From: Echinicola marina
GTDB taxonomy: Bacteria; Bacteroidota; Bacteroidia; Cytophagales; Cyclobacteriaceae
Assembly (NCBI RefSeq): GCF_020463795.1
Contig: NZ_CP080025.1
Location: 3,345,501-3,409,500, forward strand
Length of the DNA stretch: 64,000 nucleotides
Direction: 5' to 3'
This document shows positions 26,616 through 34,038 of this stretch, in pieces (positions within the stretch are counted from its first letter, which is position 1; every line of letters starts with the position of its first letter). The position numbers were made by a program, and so were the translations under genes. The notes below the pieces were generated by a model, which was given only the letters and a program-made list of their open reading frames with translations, was not told where the DNA came from and did not search any database.

Positions 26616-27743
26616 ATGAAAAATATAAGTTATCAATTTCTTTCCTTAATAATGGTACTGATGGCCGTTTGGAGCTGTCAAGAAGATACGGAGTTGCACA
26701 CTGAGGTTAGTCCTGTACAGACCTTATATGCACCTGAAAACAATGCCTATATGAATTTGGGTGCTCAGAGTTCGGCTATATTTGAGTGGGAAGCTGCAAA
26801 GGCTGCAGATAATGGAGTGGTGCTTTATGATGTGGTTTTTGATGAGGAAGGAGGGGATTTTTCAGAGCCGCTTTTCGTAATGCCATCAGATGGTAGAGGA
26901 ATGCAAAGAACCCTTACCTTGCCATTTTCTGAACTGAATAGAATCGCAGAAATGGCTGGAATCCAGCCTGAAGGAGTGGGGAAACTACAGTGGTCTGTTC
27001 AGTCTTCCAAGGGAATCAATGTGCAGGAGATATTGGACATCAGAACCATAGAAGTAGAAAGGCCAGCAGGTTTCCCTGCTCCTGATGAACTATACCTTAC
27101 GGGTTCTGCTACTGAGGCCGGAGAGGACCTTTCCAATGCCATTTTGATGAAGAAGACCAGTGCCAATACCTTTGAAGCATATACTTCTTTGAAAGCAGGA
27201 TCTTATTTCTTCGCGGAAAGAAATTCGGGAGAGCCGGGTACTTATTATATTGAGGGTGAAAAGCTGAAAGCGGAAGGTGAAACAGCTTATTCGGGAGAAG
27301 AAAAAGTATATCGAATCAGAGTGGACTTTTCTAATGGAACTACTGAAATCCATGAAATAGGGGATGTGGAACTTTGGTTTGCGCCTAATGGAGAATTTTT
27401 AACTGGCTTGCCTTATACTTCCAATGGCATCTGGGCCGTAGATGATTTTCCTATTGAGTTTAGGCAAGAAAGCTGGGGTAGGGATGAAAGGTACAAGTTC
27501 CGTTTTATGGTGACTGATGCTGAAGGCAATACCTCAGAAGAGTGGTTTGGTAGCACCAATGGTGACAACCAACGTCCAAATGAATCAACTGGACCAGCAT
27601 ATTGGTACATGGTGCCTGTCACCAATGACCGTTGGAATAACTGCTTTAAGTTTGCTACAGAAGTGGACAATGCTTCAGCAGATATCCAGATCATGTTCAA
27701 TGCTGAAGTTTCCAACTATACTCATTCCGTGACCGTGGAATAA
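26616..27743 (+). CDS. SusE-like surface glycan-binding lipoprotein, PUL 1
   Basis: I choose the ATG at 26616 (MKNISYQFLSLIMVLMAVWSC), which starts a proper lipoprotein signal with Cys21; an earlier in-frame start at 26574 would overlap SusD. The 375-residue protein has an N-terminal SusE-type Ig domain (SPVQTLYAPENNAYMNLG...FEWEAAK) and SusE/SusF-like carbohydrate-binding modules with LYLTGSATEAGEDL-type strands and YWYMVPVTNDRWNNCF. It probably binds polysaccharide at the surface. It is the last gene of the SusCDE block; a palindromic repeat follows. Confidence 0.85.
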   Translation: MKNISYQFLSLIMVLMAVWSCQEDTELHTEVSPVQTLYAPENNAYMNLGAQSSAIFEWEAAKAADNGVVLYDVVFDEEGGDFSEPLFVMPSDGRGMQRTLTLPFSELNRIAEMAGIQPEGVGKLQWSVQSSKGINVQEILDIRTIEVERPAGFPAPDELYLTGSATEAGEDLSNAILMKKTSANTFEAYTSLKAGSYFFAERNSGEPGTYYIEGEKLKAEGETAYSGEEKVYRIRVDFSNGTTEIHEIGDVELWFAPNGEFLTGLPYTSNGIWAVDDFPIEFRQESWGRDERYKFRFMVTDAEGNTSEEWFGSTNGDNQRPNESTGPAYWYMVPVTNDRWNNCFKFATEVDNASADIQIMFNAEVSNYTHSVTVE

Positions 27744-27783
27744 GTTTAGGATAACTCAAAAAACCGTCTTTGCAAAAAATGAC

Positions 27784-27818
27784 GAAGCAATCCCATTATT
27801 AGTACACGGGATTGCTTC
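27784..27818. repeat. GAAGCAATCCC inverted repeat after SusE-like gene
   Basis: GAAGCAATCCC (27784-27794) and GGGATTGCTTC (27808-27818) form an 11-base perfect stem. The core GACGAAGCAATC also occurs at 60604-60615, so it belongs to the widespread Bacteroidota 'GACGAAGCAATC' intergenic repeat. It may end SusCDE transcripts. Confidence 0.65.
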
Positions 27819-27911
27819 ACTTCACCATTATTCGTTAACAGAGATCAATAGTGTGGATTTGATGTAGAGAAGGAACAAAACCTAATGATTGATTTGATAA
27901 AAGCAAAAAAG

Positions 27912-29066
27912 ATGAAAACATATAAAATTGCCTTATCGGTACTGGCGCTTAGCGGAATATTGTCCGCTTGTGTCGATAGTGATCTGGGGCCTTTGCGAAA
28001 GGATTTTGAGCAGAATGAAGAGATCAGTTATGATTATGCTGCAACAGCCGATTCTATGCAAAACAGCACCTATTCACTATATATTGCCCAAGATGGCACC
28101 TTTAATTTTAATCCAGGAGGGTCCTACGGGAATTATTGGCCCAATGCCCATGCCCTGCATGTATATGTGGATGCCTATACCCGTACTGGAAATGGCGCCT
28201 ATTTGGATAAGATGAAGAAATTGCTGCTAGGTATCAAAGCCAGGAATGGCGGTACTTATTCCAATGTATTCAATGATGATATGCTTTGGCTAGGAAATGC
28301 CTGTGTCCGTGCATACAATGCCACCGATGATGCGGAATATTTGGAAGTAGCCGAGTTTCTTTGGGATGATGTCTTGGAAAGCTACAGTGAAGTATTTGGA
28401 GGAGGAATTACTTGGAAAAAAGACACGCCAAACCTTAAGAATGCCGTTTCCAATGGCCCTACCATTGTTCTGGCTACTAGGCTGTATAATGTGACTCAAG
28501 ACGAGGAATACCTGACTTGGGCAAAGGATCTTTATGAATGGCAAAAAGCCAATTTGGTGGATCCACAGACTGGTTTGGTTTGGGATCATATCGAAATACT
28601 GGAGGGAACACCCACGGTCAAAAAGGATTGGATCTTTACGTATAATGCCGGGACTTGGATCGGTTCGGGACTTCGTTTGTTCCAAATTACTGGAGAAACA
28701 GGTTACCTAACTGATGCCCTACAAACCGCTAAATCTGCCATGAACAGATCCGAACTGACAACGGATGGTATTTTGAAGAGTGAGGGGCAAGGAGATGGTG
28801 GTTTGTTCAAAGGGATTTTTGTCAGGTATTTCACAGAATTGATCCAAGAACCAGCGGTATCAGATGGCGATAAAGGAAATATGGTGAATTTCTTAAAATT
28901 CAATATTGAAACCTTCTATACAAAAGGACTACGCCGTCCGGATATGTTATGCGGACCTTATTGGAGGGAGCTTCCAGGAGAGCAGGTAGACCTTTCCACA
29001 CAGCTTTCAGGTATGATGCTGATGGAGGCCGCTGCTTTATTGCAGGAAGAAGGAGTTTTGGAATAA
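27912..29066 (+). CDS. GH76 alpha-1,6-mannanase lipoprotein
   Basis: I start at 27912 (MKTYKIALSV), giving a lipoprotein signal with ILSAC (Cys20); a 27-base longer form exists. The 384-residue enzyme is of family GH76, an (alpha/alpha)6 barrel that cuts the alpha-1,6 backbone of yeast-type mannan by retention. The paired catalytic aspartates are in NDDMLWLGNA (Asp122-Asp123), and NYWPNAHALHVYVDAYTRTGN, GGGITWKK and SNGPTIVLATRLYN are family blocks. Surface lipidation suggests it makes fragments for SusCD. A GH125 gene follows after 250 bases. Confidence 0.9.
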   Translation: MKTYKIALSVLALSGILSACVDSDLGPLRKDFEQNEEISYDYAATADSMQNSTYSLYIAQDGTFNFNPGGSYGNYWPNAHALHVYVDAYTRTGNGAYLDKMKKLLLGIKARNGGTYSNVFNDDMLWLGNACVRAYNATDDAEYLEVAEFLWDDVLESYSEVFGGGITWKKDTPNLKNAVSNGPTIVLATRLYNVTQDEEYLTWAKDLYEWQKANLVDPQTGLVWDHIEILEGTPTVKKDWIFTYNAGTWIGSGLRLFQITGETGYLTDALQTAKSAMNRSELTTDGILKSEGQGDGGLFKGIFVRYFTELIQEPAVSDGDKGNMVNFLKFNIETFYTKGLRRPDMLCGPYWRELPGEQVDLSTQLSGMMLMEAAALLQEEGVLE

Positions 29067-29119
29067 TGGGGGCAGCAAAAACCCTATTAAGCAAATTGGA
29101 CTAATGCTATAGAAGATAA

Positions 29120-29161
29120 GTCGTCAAGCTGCCCTAAGTACTTTGGGACGGGCTTGGCGAC
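29120..29161. repeat. Long intergenic hairpin after GH76
   Basis: GTCGTCAAGC (29120-29129) pairs with GCTTGGCGAC (29152-29161) with one G-T pair, and an inner stem CCC/GGG plus AAG/CTT continues it around a short loop. It may be a REP-type element or 3'-end stabiliser. No T-run follows, so it is not a classical terminator. Confidence 0.5.
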
Positions 29162-29190
29162 CTTTGAGATTTAAGGAAATGCCTCTCTTA

Positions 29191-29226
29191 TAAATTTGCT
29201 TGTATTGTTAAGCTAAATCGATTAAT
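29191..29226 (+). promoter_or_regulatory. Promoter and operator candidate before GH125
   Basis: TAAATTTG (29191-29198) matches the -7 element, with a TTTG at 29163-29166 that is rather far (24 bases). CTAAATCGATTAAT (29213-29226) downstream has the CG-centred core of LacI-type sites and resembles the CTAAA-N4-TTTAG palindromes of the sigma leaders. This would allow the GH125-GH92-ROK-GH78 part to be controlled apart from SusCDE. Confidence 0.35.
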
Positions 29227-29316
29227 TTTCCAGCCAAATACAAATAATCTCCAAAGTGAGAAGGGATATCCTGGCTTGAGTTTGGAGAAATACAACCGAA
29301 ATAATTCGAATATTAC

Positions 29317-30735
29317 ATGATCAGAAGGGATTTTATAAAAACCAGTGCGGCAGCCACATTTGGCGTGGCCATGGGGCCAGCAGTTTCTTTTGCAGGAAAC
29401 ATGGGGATGAAAGAAACAAACCGCCCAAAAATGGCCGAGCGAAACTTTACCAGTAAGGCGGTAGAAAATACGATTAAGGAAATTAAAAAGAATATCAAAG
29501 ACCAGGAATTGGCTTGGTTATTTGAAAACTGCTTTCCAAATACCTTGGATACCACGGTGGAGTATTCAGAGAAAAATGGCAAACCTGATACTTTTGTCAT
29601 CACAGGGGACATTCATGCCATGTGGTTGCGTGATTCTTCGGCTCAGGTTTGGCCTTATGTCACATTAGTCAATAAGGATAAGCAACTCAAAAAACTTATC
29701 CAGGGAGTGATCAACAGACAGAACGAATGTATCATTATCGATCCTTATGCCAATGCCTTTAATAAAGGTGCAGAAGGAGGAGAGTGGCAAAGTGACCATA
29801 CCGATATGAAACCGGAGCTGCACGAGCGGAAATGGGAGATTGACTCTCTATGCTATGCCGTTCGTTTGGCCAATGGTTATTGGAAAGAAACAGGAGATAC
29901 CAGTATATTCGATGATCGTTGGGAAAAGGCCATGAAATTGGTACTGAAGACTTTCCAAGAGCAGCAGCGTAAAGAAGGCAATGGTCCTTACCATTTTCAG
30001 CGAACCACTTCCCGTGCCACAGATACCCTTTCAGGTGCTGGCTATGGCAATCCAGTAAAACCTGTAGGGCTGATATGTTCTGCTTTTAGACCTTCAGATG
30101 ACGCGACTATCTATCCTTTTCTGATTCCTTCCAATCTTTTTGCAGTGCAGTCTTTGAGACAGTTGGCGAATATTTATAAAGAAGTGAAGAAGGACCGTGC
30201 TTCTGCAAAGTCCTGCGAGGATTTGGCCAATGAAGTAGAAGCGGCCATCCAAAAATATGCCGTGGCAGAGCACTTGGATCATGGAAAGATCTATGCTTTT
30301 GAAGTGGATGGATATGGCAACAAATTATTCATGGATGATTCCAATGTGCCTTCATTATTAAGTATGGGCTATTTGGGCTGTTTGGATATTGATGATCCTA
30401 TCTATCAAAACACAAGAAACTTTGTATTGAGTGAGGACAATCCTTATTTCTTCTCGGGTAAAGCAGCTAAGGGGATAGGAGGGCCACATGTGGGAATGGA
30501 TTATATCTGGCATATGAGCATTACCTTACAGGCCATGACAGCTACTGATGATGAAGAAATCAAGCAATGTTTGGAGTGGATCAAAACCACCCATGCAGGA
30601 ACAGGATTTATGCATGAAGGATTCCATAAAGATGATCCGGACGATTTTACCCGTAGCTGGTTTGCTTGGGCCAATACTTTGTTCGGTGAGTTGATTTATA
30701 CGCTATATAAAGAAAAGCCACATTTGTTGGCTTGA
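29317..30735 (+). CDS. GH125 exo-alpha-1,6-mannosidase
   Basis: The 472-residue protein begins with a TAT-type leader (MIRRDFIKTSAAATFGVAMG), so it is exported folded to the periplasm. Family GH125 blocks are present: TGDIHAMWLRDSSAQVWPY (about 97-115), IIIDPYANAFN, EIDSLCYAVRLANGYW, SAFRPSDDATIYPFLIPSN and GGPHVGMDYIWHMSI. GH125 enzymes remove alpha-1,6-mannose residues by inversion from non-reducing ends. It would trim backbone fragments made by the GH76 neighbour. Confidence 0.93.
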   Translation: MIRRDFIKTSAAATFGVAMGPAVSFAGNMGMKETNRPKMAERNFTSKAVENTIKEIKKNIKDQELAWLFENCFPNTLDTTVEYSEKNGKPDTFVITGDIHAMWLRDSSAQVWPYVTLVNKDKQLKKLIQGVINRQNECIIIDPYANAFNKGAEGGEWQSDHTDMKPELHERKWEIDSLCYAVRLANGYWKETGDTSIFDDRWEKAMKLVLKTFQEQQRKEGNGPYHFQRTTSRATDTLSGAGYGNPVKPVGLICSAFRPSDDATIYPFLIPSNLFAVQSLRQLANIYKEVKKDRASAKSCEDLANEVEAAIQKYAVAEHLDHGKIYAFEVDGYGNKLFMDDSNVPSLLSMGYLGCLDIDDPIYQNTRNFVLSEDNPYFFSGKAAKGIGGPHVGMDYIWHMSITLQAMTATDDEEIKQCLEWIKTTHAGTGFMHEGFHKDDPDDFTRSWFAWANTLFGELIYTLYKEKPHLLA

Positions 30736-30905
30736 CGGTCATAAAAGAGCGTTTCTCACAGGGGTTTTCTGGTTTTTATAGCCTTTCCAAAATCTTTGTG
30801 AGGAGCTCTCTTATGATTTCTGATCACAAAATGAGCTGTCTTTGTACTTGACACTCAAAATAACTATCGAACCTATTAACCTATTTGATAAAACCTAAAA
30901 GACCT

Positions 30906-33065
30906 ATGCGTTCATTGAGCCTAATTACTTTTTTTCTAGCTTCAATATATCTTTTTGGCTGTGCCAAAGCACAAGAAGATAAAGCTGACCTTACCCAATT
31001 TGTCAATCCTTTTATCGGAACGGCACCCTTGACCGATCCTTCCCAAATCGGTTATACCCCCCCAGAAGGGTGGAGGGTCTGGGCAGGTTTGACTTACCCG
31101 GGTACTTCTTTGCCCAATGCCATGGTACAACTTAGCCCCATTACGGAGTTTGGTTCTGGAGCAGGCTATGAATATGAGGACACAGAAATCCTAGCTTTTA
31201 CCCATACCAACAAAGGCCACTGGAATCTCTGTAATATTCCTATTTTACCAGTAAACAGGACCTCGACCAAACCATTTAAGTCGACTTTTAGCCATGATCA
31301 AGAGAATGCTAGCCCAGGTTATTATGAGGTTTATCTTGAAGATTATAAAGTTAAGGTGAGATTGACCAGTACCCTTAGGGCCGGAATCCATGAATATACC
31401 TTTGATCAACCAACAGACAGGACGATACTTTTTGACCTGGGAAAAGCTAATAACAGGGTTTCTGACTGGAAGATAACCAATTCTTCCAAAACAGTTTTAG
31501 AAGGCTTTCAGCGAGTGGGAGGAGATAAGGTGCATTTTTATGTGAAGTTGAGCCATGAAATAGAGACGGTCAATATCATTGAGGAAGGAAAGCGGGATGG
31601 CTATGCCACGGTAGATATAAAAGACGGAGGAAACAGCCCTGTGGTATTACAAATCGGATTGTCTTATGTAAGTGAGGCCAATGCTAAGGAGAATTTGGAA
31701 AAGGAAGTAGGGAGCAAGTCATTTGAACAAGTGCATGAGGAAGCAGTAGATACTTGGAACAAATTGCTTTCCCATATCACCGTCAAAGGAGGTACAGCAA
31801 AAGAGAAGGAGATGTTCTATTCCTCTTTTTATCGGTCTTTCCTATGGCCAGCATTGAGAAGTGATGTAAATGGTGAATTCAGTGATGAGACTGGTAAAAC
31901 ACGCAAAGAGGACTTTAGGTATTATACTTTGCCATCACTTTGGGATACCTATCGTAACAAGGTGGTACTGCTAAGTATTGTACAGCCAGAGGTGACCGCT
32001 GATGTGATTCAGTCATTGGTGGATAAAGGACATCGAACAGGTTTCATACCGACTTTCTTCCATGGTGATCATGCTGCCTCCTTTATTACAGGATCATACC
32101 GAAGAGGGATCAAAGATTTTGATGTCAAAAAAGCCTATGAGTACCTATTGAACAATGCCTATAAGGAAGGTGGTACGAGACCATATATCAAAGAGTATAT
32201 TGAAAAGGGCTTTATCTCTGACCCGCATGTGGAGCATCCCCATGTGGAGACCAAAGCCAAAGCAGGTGTGTCCAAGACATTGGAGTTTGCCTATGATGAC
32301 TACGCATTGGCGCAGTTTGCCAAGGAAATGGGCGACGATGAACATTATCAGGACTTGATGAAAAGAGGACAGAATTACCGCAATGTATTTGATCCTTCAG
32401 TGAATTTTATGCGAGGGAGACTGGAAAATGGTGACTGGATCAGTCCTTTTAATCCGGAATATCCTTATTATGAATACATGTACCGGGAAGCAAATGCTTG
32501 GCAATTGTCCTTTTATGCTCCACATGATATGCCTGGTTTGGTGAAATTATATGGAGGCAAAGCGGCATTTGAAGAAAAATTGGATACTTTTTTTACAAAA
32601 CCTTGGAATCCTGAATATATTGCCAGAAACGTTTCCGGTTTTATGGGCCAATATTGCCAGGGTAACCAACCTGACCATGAAGCGCCATTCTCCTATTATT
32701 TTGTCGATAAGCCAGAAAAATCCCAGGAGGTATTGGATAAACTTTTATCTGATTACTTTGGTATTGGTGAATATGGGCTAGCTTTCTCCGGGATGGACGA
32801 TGCTGGAGAAATGTCATCTTGGTATACTTGGACGGCCATGGGACTTTATCCATTAAGCCCGGCAGATACAGAGTATTTGGTGACGGTTCCGGTATTTGAT
32901 GAGGTAAGTTGGAAGGTAGCGGATGGAAAGTCGATTACCATACAAAACCCTGCCCAAGGCAGAAAGTTACGAGGAATAAAGGTGAATGGACAAGCATTGG
33001 AAGGATATTTTATTCCGCATGAGCTTTTTAAAACCGGTGGTAAAATAGAGCTGATCACAGAATAG
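30906..33065 (+). CDS. GH92 alpha-mannosidase
   Basis: I use the ATG at 30906 (MRSLSLITFFLASIYLFGC), which gives a lipoprotein signal with Cys19; a TTG at 30885 would add 7 residues. The 719-residue enzyme has the GH92 N-terminal block FVNPFIGT, YPGTSLPNAMVQLSP, the HWNLCNIPILP region (about residue 105) and the C-terminal FSGMDDAGEMSSWYTWTAMG (about 625-644). GH92 enzymes are Ca-dependent inverting exo-alpha-mannosidases for 1,2-, 1,3-, 1,4- or 1,6-links. The site residues HWNLCN and FSGMDD differ from the common HLSG.../GNDDCGQMS forms, so the linkage cannot be predicted. It lies between GH125 and the ROK gene, 15 bases before the latter. Confidence 0.92.
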   Translation: MRSLSLITFFLASIYLFGCAKAQEDKADLTQFVNPFIGTAPLTDPSQIGYTPPEGWRVWAGLTYPGTSLPNAMVQLSPITEFGSGAGYEYEDTEILAFTHTNKGHWNLCNIPILPVNRTSTKPFKSTFSHDQENASPGYYEVYLEDYKVKVRLTSTLRAGIHEYTFDQPTDRTILFDLGKANNRVSDWKITNSSKTVLEGFQRVGGDKVHFYVKLSHEIETVNIIEEGKRDGYATVDIKDGGNSPVVLQIGLSYVSEANAKENLEKEVGSKSFEQVHEEAVDTWNKLLSHITVKGGTAKEKEMFYSSFYRSFLWPALRSDVNGEFSDETGKTRKEDFRYYTLPSLWDTYRNKVVLLSIVQPEVTADVIQSLVDKGHRTGFIPTFFHGDHAASFITGSYRRGIKDFDVKKAYEYLLNNAYKEGGTRPYIKEYIEKGFISDPHVEHPHVETKAKAGVSKTLEFAYDDYALAQFAKEMGDDEHYQDLMKRGQNYRNVFDPSVNFMRGRLENGDWISPFNPEYPYYEYMYREANAWQLSFYAPHDMPGLVKLYGGKAAFEEKLDTFFTKPWNPEYIARNVSGFMGQYCQGNQPDHEAPFSYYFVDKPEKSQEVLDKLLSDYFGIGEYGLAFSGMDDAGEMSSWYTWTAMGLYPLSPADTEYLVTVPVFDEVSWKVADGKSITIQNPAQGRKLRGIKVNGQALEGYFIPHELFKTGGKIELITE

Positions 33066-33080
33066 CAAAAACAAAGAAAA

Positions 33081-33953
33081 ATGCATGCAAACAAAGTACT
33101 GGGGGTAGATGTAGGAGGTTCTCATATTACTGTCGGACAAGTAGATCTGGAAACCCGCAGGCTTTTGGATGATAAGTTGGTCCGGCAACATGTCAATTCC
33201 AAAGGGAGCGAGGAAGAGATTCTTCGATCATGGAGCAAGGCTATTGGGCAGCTTATGGAGGATGAAAAGCCCTCTGTACGCATAGGGCTGGCAATGCCTG
33301 GGCCATTTGACTATGAGAAGGGGATTTCATGGATCGGCAGTACCCAGGACAAATACGAGGTGTTATACGGGAAAAATATAAAAGAGCTACTTGCCAGTTA
33401 TTTGGGAATAGCTCCATCCCAAATCAAGTTTAAAAACGACGCAGCCTGTTTCCTGCAAGGAGAGATCTTTGCAGGCGCAGGTAAAGGTTATCAAAGGGCC
33501 ATCGGGATGACTTTGGGAACTGGGGCAGGAACGGCCTACTATCATGGCACTGAAGCCCAAGATGCTGCTCGTTGGGGCGATCAATTTGGAGAAAGCATTG
33601 TGGAAGATCACTTTTCTACGCGTTGGTTTGCTAAAAAGTACCTTGAAAAGACCGGAAAGCAACTGGCAGGGGTGAAGGAAATGTTGGACTTAGCAGACAA
33701 GGAGTGGGTAAGCAGCACATTTGAAGAGTTTGGTAGTTTGCTGGGACAGTATTTAAACAGGTTTATGGAAGAGGAAAGTCCCGAAATAGTCATTATTGGG
33801 GGAAGTATTTCTAGGTCATCTGATTTATTTTTTCCAGCAGTAAAAAACACATTGAAGGAAAAGAACAAAAAAATCCCCTTGGTGAAAAGTGTACTAGGAG
33901 AACAAGGAGCATTGATCGGTGCTGGAAGTGTCTGGTATGAAGAAGCATTTTAG
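33081..33953 (+). CDS. ROK-family sugar kinase
   Basis: The 290-residue cytoplasmic protein starts with the ATP phosphate-binding motif GVDVGGSHITVGQVD (8-22), followed by IGLAMPGPFDYEKG, KFKNDAACFLQGE (catalytic Asp) and MTLGTGAGTAYY. The usual ROK zinc motif CxCGxxGCxE is missing; WGDQFGESIVEDHFS stands in its place. It follows GH92 by 15 bases, so mannose (or glucose) phosphorylation is likely from context; the exact sugar is unproven. Confidence 0.82.
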   Translation: MHANKVLGVDVGGSHITVGQVDLETRRLLDDKLVRQHVNSKGSEEEILRSWSKAIGQLMEDEKPSVRIGLAMPGPFDYEKGISWIGSTQDKYEVLYGKNIKELLASYLGIAPSQIKFKNDAACFLQGEIFAGAGKGYQRAIGMTLGTGAGTAYYHGTEAQDAARWGDQFGESIVEDHFSTRWFAKKYLEKTGKQLAGVKEMLDLADKEWVSSTFEEFGSLLGQYLNRFMEEESPEIVIIGGSISRSSDLFFPAVKNTLKEKNKKIPLVKSVLGEQGALIGAGSVWYEEAF

Positions 33954-34038
33954 TGGGAAAGAAAGTGAAGGTCAGTTGTTTGGATGAAGTGAATTGACAA
34001 TTTTGGAAAAGGATTTTAACAATAACCATAAAATACCA